A stretch of 64,000 bases of DNA from Pseudonocardia autotrophica (GTDB taxonomy: Bacteria; Actinomycetota; Actinomycetes; Mycobacteriales; Pseudonocardiaceae), in assembly GCF_003945385.1 (NCBI RefSeq), contig NZ_AP018920.1, forward strand, positions 992,001-1,056,000. The letters are read 5' to 3'. This document shows, one piece after another, positions 28,473 to 39,176 of the stretch; the stretch's first letter is position 1, and every line of letters starts with the position of its first letter. Under the pieces are notes generated by a model, which did not search any database, was not told where the DNA came from, and saw only the letters and a list, made by a program, of their open reading frames with translations. The position numbers were made by a program, and so were the translations under genes.

Positions 28473-29396
28473 GTGCGCACACGGACGGGCAGGTTCACGG
28501 CGGCCCTGGTGATCGTCTCGGCGCTGGTCGCGGGCTGCGGTGCCGGTCCGAACCGGGCCGATTCGGCCGCGATCGTCGGCGAGACGTCGATCCCGCTGGA
28601 CGGGACCCAGCAGTCGATCAGCCAGGTGCTCGTTCGGCCGGGGCTGGTGGAGGGGCTGGCGGCGCAGGGCGGATCGGAGGCCGACATCGGCCGCGCCGTG
28701 GTGTCCCAGCTGGTCATCCGGGATCTGCTCGCCCGGGCCGCGCAGGAGCAGGGGATCACCGTCACCGATCAGCAGGTCGACGCCGCGATCGCCCAGGCGG
28801 GCGGCCCGGAGGCGGTGACCGCGAGCTCACTCTCGGTGGGTGGCGCGCAGGCCGCGATCCGCGACCAGCTGACCCTCACCGAACTGGCCCGCCGGGATCT
28901 CGACCGGCTGTCGGCCACCGCCGACGTGGCCGTCGCGGAGTCCCGCGAGCAGGCGATCGACCTGGCCCGTGAGGTCGCGGCCGGCGGGGAGCGCGCGGAG
29001 CAGGCGCTGGCCGGGGCCGGTACCACCCAGCGTGACCTGGCGATCCGCCCGGCGGAGACGCCGCAGGCCGCGCTGACGCCGCTGATCGGTATCCCGGCGG
29101 GCTGGGTCGCCGCGTTCCCGCTGGGCACCGGCGAGGGCTGGGCGGTGGTCCGGGTGACCGACCGCACCCTCGACGCCGAGGCTCCGCCGGAGGGCGGCGC
29201 CGCGGAGCGGCTCGACCCGCAGACGCTGTCCAGGGTGGGGATCCGGCTGCTCACGCCGACCGCGCTGCGCGCCGGGGTGGAGCTGAACCCGCGCTACGGC
29301 ACCTGGGACCCGATCGAGATGCTCGCCGTGCCGGGCACGGACGAGGCGTCGATGCTGCTGCCGGTCGGCTCCGGATCCGGTGCGCTGACGCCGTGA
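28473..29396 (+). CDS. SurA/PrsA-N-terminal-like lipoprotein
   Basis: A 307-residue exported lipoprotein with lipobox LVAGC at residues about 22-26. The region near 30-150 resembles the SurA N-terminal chaperone fold (DIGRAVVSQLVIRDLLARAAQEQGITVTDQQVDAAIAQ), and no peptidyl-prolyl isomerase domain is evident after it. It likely helps fold secreted or cell-wall proteins. Its stop overlaps the mazG start by four bases. It is not in the M. tuberculosis version of this gene order as I remember it. Confidence 0.75.
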   Translation: MRTRTGRFTAALVIVSALVAGCGAGPNRADSAAIVGETSIPLDGTQQSISQVLVRPGLVEGLAAQGGSEADIGRAVVSQLVIRDLLARAAQEQGITVTDQQVDAAIAQAGGPEAVTASSLSVGGAQAAIRDQLTLTELARRDLDRLSATADVAVAESREQAIDLAREVAAGGERAEQALAGAGTTQRDLAIRPAETPQAALTPLIGIPAGWVAAFPLGTGEGWAVVRVTDRTLDAEAPPEGGAAERLDPQTLSRVGIRLLTPTALRAGVELNPRYGTWDPIEMLAVPGTDEASMLLPVGSGSGALTP

Positions 29397-30316
29397 CCGC
29401 GACGGTCGTCGTCTGCCCGCGCCGCGGGGACGCGCTTCCCGCCGCTGCGCTGCCGGCGCTGCGCGGCGCCACGACGGTGCTCGCCGCCCCCGGGCTGGAG
29501 GCCGGTGCGGCCGCCGGCGCACAGGAGTGGGACGGCACCGATCCGGCGTCGCTGCCGGTGGGCACCGTGCTGCTGCTCCCGGCCGGGCACCCGGCCGCCG
29601 GTACGGGTGCCGTCGCCCCGCCGGTCGGGCACGCCGTGCTCGACGCGATCGCGGTGATGGACCGGCTCCGCTCACCGGGCGGCTGCCCGTGGGACGCCGA
29701 GCAGACCCACCGCTCGCTGCTGCGCTACCTGGTGGAGGAGTGCTACGAGCTCTACCAGTCGATCGAGGACGGCGACCGCACCGAGCTGCGCGAGGAGCTC
29801 GGCGACGTGCTGTTGCAGGTGCTGTTCCACGCGAGGGTCGCCGCCGAGCACCCGGACGGCCCGTTCGACATCGACCGGGTCGCGACCGGGCTGGTCGACA
29901 AGCTCGTCGGGCGGCATCCGCACGTGTTCGGCACCGGTGAGCGGGTCGCGACCGCGCAGGACCAGGACCGTCGCTGGGACGAGCTGAAGCGCGCCGAGAA
30001 GCAGCGTGAGTCCAGTGTGGACGGCGTCGCCACGGCGCAGCCCGCGGTGGCGCTGGCCGCGAAGCTCACGTCGCGGACGGCCAGGGCCGGGCTGCCGGCG
30101 GACCTGCTGCCCGGCGGTGACGACCCGGGCGAGCGGCTGTTCCGGCTGGCCGCGACGACCCAGCTCGGCGGCGGCGACCCGGAGGACGCGCTGCGCGGCG
30201 TCGCCCGCGCGTTCGAGGCCAGGGTCCGGGCGGCGGAGAAGGCCGCCGCCGCCGACGGCCGGGACCCGCACGCGCTGACCGCCGAGCAGTGGCGCCGGTA
30301 CTGGCAGACCCCCTGA
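29393..30316 (+). CDS. mazG: Nucleoside triphosphate pyrophosphohydrolase MazG
   Basis: A 307-residue protein. An unassigned N-terminal part of about 80 residues is followed by the MazG domain: VMDRLRSPGGCPWDAEQTHRSL, the metal-binding EECYELYQSI and EELGDVLLQVLFHA. It hydrolyses NTPs to NMP and pyrophosphate and helps clean damaged nucleotides. The GTG start overlaps the lipoprotein stop. The mfd-mazG-lpqU-eno order matches mycobacteria. Confidence 0.93.
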   Translation: MTATVVVCPRRGDALPAAALPALRGATTVLAAPGLEAGAAAGAQEWDGTDPASLPVGTVLLLPAGHPAAGTGAVAPPVGHAVLDAIAVMDRLRSPGGCPWDAEQTHRSLLRYLVEECYELYQSIEDGDRTELREELGDVLLQVLFHARVAAEHPDGPFDIDRVATGLVDKLVGRHPHVFGTGERVATAQDQDRRWDELKRAEKQRESSVDGVATAQPAVALAAKLTSRTARAGLPADLLPGGDDPGERLFRLAATTQLGGGDPEDALRGVARAFEARVRAAEKAAAADGRDPHALTAEQWRRYWQTP

Positions 30317-30361
30317 GTCGGATCACCCGGCCGGGTGGCTCCGGTGGGTACGGTGGGCGGA

Positions 30362-31114
30362 GTGCGAACCCGATCTCTGGCGGCGGTCGTCGGCGGGATC
30401 CTGGCCTTCCTGATGATCGTCGTGCTGGTCGTGCTCGGCGCTCTGATCACCGGCCTGGACCGCAGCGGCCCGCCGCGGACACCGGTGGACCGGGACAGCC
30501 CGCCACCGGCCGCCGCATCGTTGCCGGACGGCACCGACCCGGTCGCCTGGGCCGGTGCGACGGCGCCGGATGCGGACATCCCCGAGCGTGCGCTGCAGGC
30601 CTACGCGAACGCGGAGCTGCGCCAGCGTGAGCGCACCCCGGAGTGCCGGATCGGCTGGGCCACGCTGGCCGGGATCGGCCGGATCGAGTCCCGGCACGGC
30701 ACGCTGGGCGGCGCGCAGGTGCGATCCGACGGGCGGGTGGAGCCACCGGTGATCGGGATCCCGCTGGACGGCACCAACGGCACCCGGCTGGTCGAGGACA
30801 CCGACGGCGGCCGGCTCGACGGCGACCCGGACCTGGATCGTGCGGTCGGGCCGATGCAGTTCCTGCCCGAGACCTGGCAGCGGTACGGCGCCGACGGCGA
30901 CGGCGACGGCGACGGTGTCGCCGATCCGCACCAGATCGACGACGCCGCGCTCGCCGCGGCCGGCTACCTGTGCAGCCGGGACCGGGACGTGACCGACGCG
31001 CAGGACTGGTGGGACGGTGTGCTCGCCTACAACGCCTCCGGCCGGTACGCCCGCGACGTGTGGTCGGCCGCCGCGGACTACGCCGCCCGCACCGCGCCCA
31101 CCACCGCCGGCTGA
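30362..31114 (+). CDS. Membrane-anchored lytic transglycosylase (LpqU-like)
   Basis: A 250-residue protein with one N-terminal membrane segment and a Pro-rich linker. The catalytic domain has IGRIESRHGTLGG, the transglycosylase Glu in an MltB/SLT-like context, then GPMQFLPETWQRYG and a DGDGDG calcium-like loop, and LAYNASGRYARDV. It corresponds by position to Rv1022 (lpqU), though there is no lipobox here. It should trim peptidoglycan. GTG at 30362 fits the signal-anchor start. Confidence 0.85.
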   Translation: MRTRSLAAVVGGILAFLMIVVLVVLGALITGLDRSGPPRTPVDRDSPPPAAASLPDGTDPVAWAGATAPDADIPERALQAYANAELRQRERTPECRIGWATLAGIGRIESRHGTLGGAQVRSDGRVEPPVIGIPLDGTNGTRLVEDTDGGRLDGDPDLDRAVGPMQFLPETWQRYGADGDGDGDGVADPHQIDDAALAAAGYLCSRDRDVTDAQDWWDGVLAYNASGRYARDVWSAAADYAARTAPTTAG

Positions 31115-31118
31115 CCGG

Positions 31119-32354
31119 TCACCGGCCGAGCAGGCCCGCGCCCCAGAATTCGTCGGGGCCGGTCAGGCCGGGCGGCACCGCGAACAGCGCAGAACCGGTG
31201 TGCTCCAGGTACTCCGACATCGCGTCGTGACGGGCGAGTGCGCGCTGCATCGGCACGAACTGGCGCTGCGGATCCCGGACGAACGCGACGAAGAACAGTC
31301 CCGCGTCGAGATGCCCGCGGCCGTCCGAGCCGTCGACGAAGTTGTAGCCGCGGCGCAGCATCCGCACTCCGCCGTTCGCCTCGGCCGAGGCGAGCCGGAT
31401 GTGCGCGTCGGCCGGGATGACCGGCCCGCCCGGTCCGATCGCGGCCAGGTCGGCGGGATCGAACTCGGCGGTCCCGGTCAGCGGGGCGCCCTCGCCCTTG
31501 TCCCGCCCGACGATGAGCTGCTGCTCGTCGAGCGAGGACCGGTCCCAGGTCTCGATGTGCATCCGGATCCGCCGGGCGACGAGGTAGGAGCCGCCGCGCA
31601 GCCAGTCCGGGCCCTCGTCACCGACCCACACGTGTTCGTCGAGCAGCTCCGGTTCCTCGGCCTTGAGGTTGTTGGTGCCGTCCTTGAACCCGAACAGGTT
31701 GCGCGGGGTGGCCTGGCCGGTCGAGGTCGACGACGTACGCCCGAACCCGAGCTGCGACCAGCGGACCTCGGTCACCCCGAAGCCGTCCCGCACCAGGTTC
31801 CGTACCGCGTGCACGGCGACCTGCGGGTCGTCCGCGCAGGCCTGCAGGCACAGGTCGCCGCCGGAACGCGCCGGATCGAGCCGGTCACCCTGGAAGCGCG
31901 GCAGGTCGGCCAGCGGGGCGGGCCGCCGGTCGTCGAGTCCGAGCCGGGTGAACAGCGACGGGCCCACCCCGAACGTCAGGCTGAGCGACGCCGCAGGCAA
32001 TCCGAGCGCCTCACCGGTGTCGGCCGGGGCGGCGTTGGCGTTGGCCGGGATCGCGCCGCCCTCGGCGGTCTCCCGGCCGGACGTCATCCGCTCGGCGGCG
32101 ATCGTCCAGCGTTGCAGCAGATCCCGGACCGCGCCCCGGTCGGTGCTGGTCAGGTCCAGCGCCACGAAGTGCAGCCGGTCCTGGGCCGGGGTGACGATCC
32201 CGGCCTGGTGCGGGCCGCGGAACTCCACCGTGGCCGACGGGCCGGGGGAGGTTGCCGCGTCCAGCCCGTACCCGGCGGCGACGCCGGCGCCCGCCAGCGC
32301 CGCACCGGCACCGGCCAGCCCGAACAGTCCCCGCCGGGAGACCCGGGGGGTCAT
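31119..32354 (-). CDS. efeB: Dye-decolourising peroxidase EfeB (Tat-exported)
   Basis: A 411-residue heme peroxidase. The N-terminus SRRGLFGLAGAGAALAG is a twin-arginine signal. The DyP motif GFKDGTNN holds the catalytic Asp, and later MLRRGYNF is typical of the family. In EfeUOB systems it acts outside the membrane in iron or heme-iron handling. Its ATG overlaps the efeO stop by four bases. It converges on lpqU with only four bases between the stops. Confidence 0.93.
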   Translation of the reverse strand: MTPRVSRRGLFGLAGAGAALAGAGVAAGYGLDAATSPGPSATVEFRGPHQAGIVTPAQDRLHFVALDLTSTDRGAVRDLLQRWTIAAERMTSGRETAEGGAIPANANAAPADTGEALGLPAASLSLTFGVGPSLFTRLGLDDRRPAPLADLPRFQGDRLDPARSGGDLCLQACADDPQVAVHAVRNLVRDGFGVTEVRWSQLGFGRTSSTSTGQATPRNLFGFKDGTNNLKAEEPELLDEHVWVGDEGPDWLRGGSYLVARRIRMHIETWDRSSLDEQQLIVGRDKGEGAPLTGTAEFDPADLAAIGPGGPVIPADAHIRLASAEANGGVRMLRRGYNFVDGSDGRGHLDAGLFFVAFVRDPQRQFVPMQRALARHDAMSEYLEHTGSALFAVPPGLTGPDEFWGAGLLGR

Positions 32355-33487
32355 GCGGTGACGGTCCCCGCGACCTTGCTGACCGGCTCGGACAGCGCGT
32401 CGATCGCGGCGGTCATCTTCTTCACGTCGTCCGGCGTGAGCTGGGTGTAGAGCACGTAGCCGTCGCCGTCGCGGTAGCCCTGCAGCAGCTGGTCGACGGC
32501 CTGGAACCGCTCGTCCAGCTGCGGGCCCAGCGCCGGGTCCTTCCGGTCGATCACCGGACGGAGCGCGGCGACCGCGGCCTGCGATCCCTCCACATTGGCC
32601 TGGAAGTCCCACAGGTCGGTGTGCGAGTAGCGGTCCTCCTCGCCGGTGATCTTGCCGGTGGCGACCTCGTCGAGCAGCTCCTTGGCCCCGTTGGCCAGCT
32701 GTACCGGGGTGAGCTCGACGGTCTTCGTGCGGGCGGCGAGATCGTTGATGTCGGTCATCAGCTGGTCCGCGACCGCGGGCGAGTCCGGCTGCAGACCGGT
32801 CACCCAGAGGTCCTTCTCCAGCCGGTGGTAGCCGGTGAATCCGACGCCGGGATCGCGCTCGTCGTCCTCCCGGCCGTCGATCTTCGGGTCGATGTCACCG
32901 AACGACTCGGCGACCGGCTCGATCCGCTCCCAGTAGGTCCGGGAGACCGGGAACAGTGCCTTGGCCCGCTCGACGTCACCGGCCTTGACCGCGTCCACGA
33001 ACTCACCCGTCTTCGGCACCAGGGCCTCGACCTGCGAGGACACGTAGCGGGTGTAGCCGGCGGTGGCGGCGGCCAGCTCGGCGTCGGTGTCGGTGGCGCG
33101 TTGTGCGTTCCCGGTGACGGTGAACGGGGCGCGGATCCCGTCGCCGGACATCCCCGGCTTGCAGGCGGTGGTGTAGCCGCCGCCGTCCGGGACCTCGACG
33201 ATCAGGTCGCGGGACAGCCCCGGACCGATGTTCTCGACCTCGCCCATGATCCGGTCGCCGACGCCGTAGAGGTAGAACTCGGTGACCTTCGAGCCGGTGT
33301 TGGTGATCGCGAAGGTGATGTTCCCGGCCGGCGCGGTACCGGCGGAGACCTCGCAGGCGGTGTCGGTGGCGTTCACCGTGATCGGCCCGGCGGAATCCGC
33401 GGGTGGGGCGGTCGAGGTGCAGCCGGCCAGCACGGCGGCTGCGGCGAGGGATGCGAGGCCGGCGGCCGTGCGTGGGGCGGTGGACAT
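32351..33487 (-). CDS. efeO: EfeO, periplasmic/extracytoplasmic iron-uptake protein
   Basis: A 378-residue lipoprotein (lipobox VLAGC). An N-terminal cupredoxin-like domain (about 35-130) is followed by the M75 peptidase-like imelysin domain with GFTGYHRLEKDLW, matching the conserved GYHRLE...LW of EfeO and the HxxE-type metal site. It passes iron to EfeU. Second gene of the efeUOB operon, ending inside efeB's start and lying 14 bases after efeU. Confidence 0.94.
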   Translation of the reverse strand: MSTAPRTAAGLASLAAAAVLAGCTSTAPPADSAGPITVNATDTACEVSAGTAPAGNITFAITNTGSKVTEFYLYGVGDRIMGEVENIGPGLSRDLIVEVPDGGGYTTACKPGMSGDGIRAPFTVTGNAQRATDTDAELAAATAGYTRYVSSQVEALVPKTGEFVDAVKAGDVERAKALFPVSRTYWERIEPVAESFGDIDPKIDGREDDERDPGVGFTGYHRLEKDLWVTGLQPDSPAVADQLMTDINDLAARTKTVELTPVQLANGAKELLDEVATGKITGEEDRYSHTDLWDFQANVEGSQAAVAALRPVIDRKDPALGPQLDERFQAVDQLLQGYRDGDGYVLYTQLTPDDVKKMTAAIDALSEPVSKVAGTVTA

Positions 33488-33501
33488 GGTTCTCCCGGAT
33501 C

Positions 33502-34320
33502 TCAGATGGTGGTGCTCGTGGAGCGGCGGGCCGGGCGCAGGAACAGCGCCAGCACGACCACGACGTAGACCGACCAGACGACGGCCTCCAGCACGGTCGT
33601 CCGCGGTGAGAAGTTGAAGATCCCCTTCAGCAGCGTGCCGTACCAGGAGTCGGCGGGGACGGCGGTGCTGACGTCGAAGGCCAGGGTGTTCAGGCCGGGC
33701 AGGATGGCGGCCTCCTGCAGGTCGTGCACGCCGTAGGCGAGGATCCCGGCGGCGACGAAGATCAGCAGGAAGCCGGTGACGGTGAAGAACCGGCCGAGAT
33801 CGATCCGCAGTGCGCCGCGGTAGAGCAGGTAGGCCAGCAGCACGGCGACCGCGATCCCGGACAGGAAGCCGACCAGCGGCCCGGTCGTCTCCCCGGCGGC
33901 CTGTGCCGCGGCGAAGAAGAACACCGCCGTCTCCAGGCCCTCCCGGCCCACCGCCAGCGCGGCCATCAGCACGACCGCCCACGGGCCCATCGCGATCGCG
34001 GCGTCGAGCCGCCCCTCGAGCTCGGCCGACAGCGTCCGGCCGTGCGACCGCATCCAGAAGATCATCCAGGTGACGAAGCCCACGGCGATGATCGACAGCG
34101 AGCCGCCCAGCGCCTCCTGGGCCTCGAAGGTCAGCGCCTGCCGGGTCAGCGTCAGTCCGAGGGTGACCCCGACGCTGACGGCGACGGAGACGGTGACCCC
34201 GAGCCAGACCCGTGGCAGCTCCGCGCGTCGGCCGGTACGCACCAGGAAGGCCACCAAGATCGCCACCACGAGCGACGCCTCGAGACCTTCGCGCAGCCCG
34301 ATGAGGGCGTTCCCCAGCAT
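33502..34320 (-). CDS. efeU: EfeU/FTR1 iron permease
   Basis: A 272-residue protein with seven predicted membrane segments and two REGLE motifs (LREGLEASL near the start and VGREGLETAVFF in the middle), the iron-translocation signature of FTR1. It moves iron across the cytoplasmic membrane. ATG at 34320 has GGAGGAAC just upstream. First gene of the operon; an iron-box-like site lies 59-77 bases upstream. Confidence 0.95.
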   Translation of the reverse strand: MLGNALIGLREGLEASLVVAILVAFLVRTGRRAELPRVWLGVTVSVAVSVGVTLGLTLTRQALTFEAQEALGGSLSIIAVGFVTWMIFWMRSHGRTLSAELEGRLDAAIAMGPWAVVLMAALAVGREGLETAVFFFAAAQAAGETTGPLVGFLSGIAVAVLLAYLLYRGALRIDLGRFFTVTGFLLIFVAAGILAYGVHDLQEAAILPGLNTLAFDVSTAVPADSWYGTLLKGIFNFSPRTTVLEAVVWSVYVVVVLALFLRPARRSTSTTI

Positions 34321-34378
34321 GTTCCTCCGACCGCAGGCACCGATGACAGGCACCAGGTCAGGGTGCGCTGTCCGATGC

Positions 34379-34397
34379 GGAGGCTAGCCTCACCGTT
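34379..34397 (-). promoter_or_regulatory. Candidate DtxR/IdeR-type iron box for efeUOB
   Basis: By my count GGAGGCTAGCCTCACCGTT matches the Streptomyces DmdR/iron box consensus at 12 of 19 positions, including core AGG-TAG-CT-ACC. It is 59 bases upstream of the efeU start. Iron-bound repressor here would shut the operon off when iron is plentiful. Confidence 0.55.
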
Positions 34398-34484
34398 TCG
34401 CTCCGGAAAAGCCCTCTCTGCCAAGATCACCTGAGACAGGTTGAAGTCAGCGGTTCACAGTAGAGGGCGTGATCGGAGATCCTG

Positions 34485-34961
34485 GTGCTCGTGTCATCGG
34501 AGGAGCGTCGCGGTGCGGGGGCCGGCAGCAGCGGGTCGACGGCGTCGTCGTCGGGTCCGCGGTCGGCTGGTGGTCCGTCGCCGCGTCCGTCGCGTAGGTC
34601 GTTCAGCGCGGAATACAAGCTGGCGATCGTCGCGGAGTATGAGAACGCGCCGAACGGTGAGAAGGGCGCGGTCCTGCGCCGGGAGGGCCTGTATTCGTCG
34701 CACGTGATCGAGTGGACCCGGGCCCGGGACGTCGGCGCGCTGGAGGGCGTAGCCGATTCGAGGCGGTCGGCGAAACGTCCGAAGCGGTCGGCGGAGGCGG
34801 CCGAGTTGGAACGGCTCCGGGCCCGGAACGCGAAACTCGAATCCGACCTGACGAAGACGCGGACCGCGTTGGACATCATGGGAAAAGCGCACGCGCTCTT
34901 GGAGCAGCTGTCCGAGAGCGCGGACGACCAGGAACCACCGGCGCCGCGGAAGCGGCGTTGA
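34485..34961 (+). CDS. IS3-family transposase OrfA
   Basis: A 158-residue protein with the Tnp_1 helix-turn-helix (FSAEYKLAIVAEYENAPNGEKGAVLRREGLY) and a leucine-zipper-like region (AELERLRARNAKLESDLTKTRTALD). It binds the element ends. GTG 34485 has GGAG upstream. It overlaps OrfB in the -1 frame. Confidence 0.9.
   Translation: MLVSSEERRGAGAGSSGSTASSSGPRSAGGPSPRPSRRSFSAEYKLAIVAEYENAPNGEKGAVLRREGLYSSHVIEWTRARDVGALEGVADSRRSAKRPKRSAEAAELERLRARNAKLESDLTKTRTALDIMGKAHALLEQLSESADDQEPPAPRKRR
34880..34886 (+). promoter_or_regulatory. Slippery heptamer for -1 frameshifting
   Basis: G GGA AAA in the OrfA zero frame, fitting the X XXY YYZ rule. A -1 slip here continues in the OrfB frame (reading on from SARALGAAV) without a stop, producing an OrfAB fusion as in other IS3 elements. 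Confidence 0.55.
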
Positions 34962-35968
34962 ACGGCGCGTTCACCGAGTTGCGCGCCGCTGAGGTGTCGA
35001 TCAAGGCGGCGTGCGCGTTGACCGGTCGGTCGCGGGCCACGCACTACCGCCGCGCCGACCCGGCGGGGGTGACGCTCGGGCCGCTGCACGGCCCGCACCG
35101 TGCGCGCCGGCTCCCGCCCTCGACGATCACCGACGACGAGCGTGCCGCCGTGCTCGCGCTGCTGAACTCCGAGGACTACCGGGATCTGGCCATTCCGCAG
35201 GTGTGGGCCCGGGAGCTCGACGAGGGCCGGTGGTGGTGCTCGCAGTCGAGCATGTACCGGATCGCCCGCGCAGCGGGTCAGAACCGGGAACGGCGCGCCC
35301 AGGCCACGCATCCGCCGCGGGTGCGCCCGGAGCTGGTCGCTCATGGCCCGAGCGAGGTGTGGTCGTGGGACATCACCGCGCTGAAGGGCCCGCGGAAGGG
35401 CGAGTGGTACAAGCTGTATGTGGTGCTCGACATCTTCTCCCGCTACGTAGTCGGATGGCTCGCCGCGAACGCTGAGGATGCCGTCGTGGCGAAGGATTTC
35501 CTCGCCGACGCAGTCGCCCGCAACCACGTCATCCCGCAGACGATTCATGCCGACCGGGGCGGGTCGATGACCTCGAAACCGGTATCGGAGCTGATGGTCG
35601 ATCTCGGTATCTGCCGGTCACATTCCCGGCCGCAGTGCTCGAATGACAACCCGTTCTCCGAGGCGCAGTTCAAGACGCTGAAGTACGTGCCGGACTTCCC
35701 GGACCGGTTCGGCTCGCTCGCTGATGCCCGCGCGTTCTGCGAGCGGTTCTTCGAGCACTACAACCACGAGCATCGGCACTCCGGCATCGGCATGCACACC
35801 CCGGCGTCGATCCACTTCGACACCGCGACCGAGGTCCGGGCTCAGCGTCAGACCGTCCTCGACCGCGCACACGCCCAGTATCCCGAGCGATTCAGTCGCC
35901 GGCCCAGCCCGCCGCGCCTGCCCGAGCAGGCGTGGATCAATCAACCCGTCCTACAGCCAACTCAGTAA
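34958..35968 (+). CDS. IS3-family transposase OrfB (DDE integrase domain)
   Basis: Integrase core with the catalytic triad: Asp in WSWDITALKG, Asp in IHADRGGSM and Glu in NPFSEAQFKTLKY, followed by YNHEHRHSGIGMHTP, typical of the IS3 group. The listed start is a TTG that overlaps the OrfA stop. Functional transposase is more likely the -1 frameshift fusion from the heptamer at 34880-34886. The frame is intact, so the element may be active. Confidence 0.9.
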   Translation: MNGAFTELRAAEVSIKAACALTGRSRATHYRRADPAGVTLGPLHGPHRARRLPPSTITDDERAAVLALLNSEDYRDLAIPQVWARELDEGRWWCSQSSMYRIARAAGQNRERRAQATHPPRVRPELVAHGPSEVWSWDITALKGPRKGEWYKLYVVLDIFSRYVVGWLAANAEDAVVAKDFLADAVARNHVIPQTIHADRGGSMTSKPVSELMVDLGICRSHSRPQCSNDNPFSEAQFKTLKYVPDFPDRFGSLADARAFCERFFEHYNHEHRHSGIGMHTPASIHFDTATEVRAQRQTVLDRAHAQYPERFSRRPSPPRLPEQAWINQPVLQPTQ

Positions 35969-36097
35969 GATCAACTGTCTCAGTTGACTTGACAGCTACC
36001 GAAGGGTCGCGAGCCCTTCCTCCCGGAAGATCCCCTGAGGCCTCGGAGTCCGCTTCGGACCAGGTCAGGACCTTGTGCCCGAACGGTCAGTGCTGGA

Positions 36098-37946
<1,849 letters not shown>

Positions 37947-37960
37947 CCGGGTGATCCGGA

Positions 37961-37988
37961 TGCCGCGCCGGATCGTCTCGGCGCGGCA
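37961..37988 (+). terminator. Hairpin after eno
   Basis: TGCCGCGCCG / CGGCGCGGCA, a perfect 10-bp inverted repeat with an 8-base loop, 14 bases after the eno stop. It may end or attenuate transcription before the ftsB-like gene. Confidence 0.65.
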
Positions 37989-38065
37989 CCCGGACCGACG
38001 CCCGATCGGGCGGCATCCTGGGGCGGCGAACACGCAGCGGCACCGGCTCGGGGGAGGGGGACGCA

Positions 38066-38638
38066 GTGGCAGACACGCGCAACCGCGGCCGTGACGCCCG
38101 GGCGCGCGCCTCCGGGACCGGCCGGGCCCCGGCCAAGCCCCGGACCTCGCCGTCGGGCGCACGGAAGGGCACCGAGCGGTCCCGCCCGGCCGGCCCGCCG
38201 CCGTCCCGCCCGCGATTGACCAGGGCGCGGTCGAAGGCCGGTGAGGTCGTCGCGCGGACGACCGGCATGCTCGGGCTGTCGTCGACGAAGCGGGCCGCGA
38301 TCCTGGCGATCGTGGTCTGTGCGCTCGCACTGACCGTCGCCGTCCCGCTGCACAACTACGTCGCCCAGCGCCAGGAGCTGGCGGCGGTCTCCGACCAGCA
38401 GCAGGCGCTGGAGGCCGAGGTCGACCGGCTGTCGGCGGACCGGTCCCGGCTGTCCGATCCGGCCGAGGTCGAGGCCGAGGCCAGGACCAGGCTGGGGATG
38501 GTGCAACCGGGGGAGACCCCGTACATCGTGCAGTTCCCGGCGCCGCCGGAGCCGGTCGTCGACGACGGGCAGGCCGAGCCCGGTGTCCCGTGGTTCACCA
38601 CCCTGTGGAACGACGTCACGGGCGAACCGCGACGATGA
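38066..38638 (+). CDS. FtsB/DivIC-family septum formation initiator
   Basis: A 190-residue protein. A long basic N-terminal cytoplasmic tail is followed by one membrane helix (AILAIVVCALALTVAVPL), then a coiled coil (ELAAVSDQQQALEAEVDRLSADRSRL) and a short extracytoplasmic region with ARTRLGMVQPGETPYIV. This is the actinobacterial version of the FtsB divisome protein, corresponding to Rv1024. GTG start after GGGGGAGGGGG. Confidence 0.9.
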   Translation: MADTRNRGRDARARASGTGRAPAKPRTSPSGARKGTERSRPAGPPPSRPRLTRARSKAGEVVARTTGMLGLSSTKRAAILAIVVCALALTVAVPLHNYVAQRQELAAVSDQQQALEAEVDRLSADRSRLSDPAEVEAEARTRLGMVQPGETPYIVQFPAPPEPVVDDGQAEPGVPWFTTLWNDVTGEPRR

Positions 38639-38642
38639 CGCG

Positions 38643-39176
38643 GTGAGTTCGCAGCCCGATCCCGTCACCCGCGCGCCCGGACTCGAGACCGGTCCGCCGT
38701 CGCCGGAGGATCTCGACGCCGTCGCCCAGCAGCTCGGGCGGGTACCGCGCGGGATCCTCGCGGTCGCCTACCGCTGCCCGTCCGGGCATCCCGCGGTCGT
38801 GCAGACCGCCCCGCGGCTGCCCGACGGCACCCCGTTCCCGACGCTCTACTACCTGACCTGCCCGCGGCTGGCGTCCCGGATCGGGACGCTGGAGGCGGAA
38901 GGCCGGATGAAGGAGATGGAGGCCCGGCTCGCCGACGATCCGGAGCTCGCCGAGCGCTACCGGTTCGCGCACGAGCGTTACCTCGCCGAGCGGGACGCGA
39001 TCGAGCCGCTGGCAACCCACCCGGACGTCACCGCGGGCGGCATGCCGGACCGGGTGAAGTGCCTGCACGTGCACGTTGCGCACGCGCTCGCCGCCGGATC
39101 CGGGATCAACCCGTTCGGCGACGAGGCGCTCGACGAGCTGGGCGACTGGTGGCGGGGCGCGGACTGCGCCCGCTGA
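38643..39176 (+). CDS. DUF501 domain protein
   Basis: A 177-residue protein matching Rv1025. Conserved features include GVP-like RVPRGILAVAYRCPSGHPAVVQT, TPFPTLYYLTCPRL and VKCLHVHVAHALA, with several Cys/His that could bind metal. The function is not known; it is almost always between ftsB and ppx in actinobacteria. It starts four bases after the ftsB stop. Confidence 0.92.
   Translation: MSSQPDPVTRAPGLETGPPSPEDLDAVAQQLGRVPRGILAVAYRCPSGHPAVVQTAPRLPDGTPFPTLYYLTCPRLASRIGTLEAEGRMKEMEARLADDPELAERYRFAHERYLAERDAIEPLATHPDVTAGGMPDRVKCLHVHVAHALAAGSGINPFGDEALDELGDWWRGADCAR

Larger units (their letters stand above)
34432..35982 (+). mobile_element. IS3-family insertion sequence, about 1.55 kb
   Basis: Ends carry imperfect inverted repeats: TGAGACAGGTTGA on the left (34432-34444) and TCAACTGTCTCA on the right (35971-35982), differing by one inserted base. 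They begin TG and end CA as usual for IS3. Two overlapping transposase frames with a slippery site lie inside. I see no target-site duplication: the left flank is ACC and the right GTT. Its left end is 34 bases from the efeUOB iron box. Confidence 0.85.
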
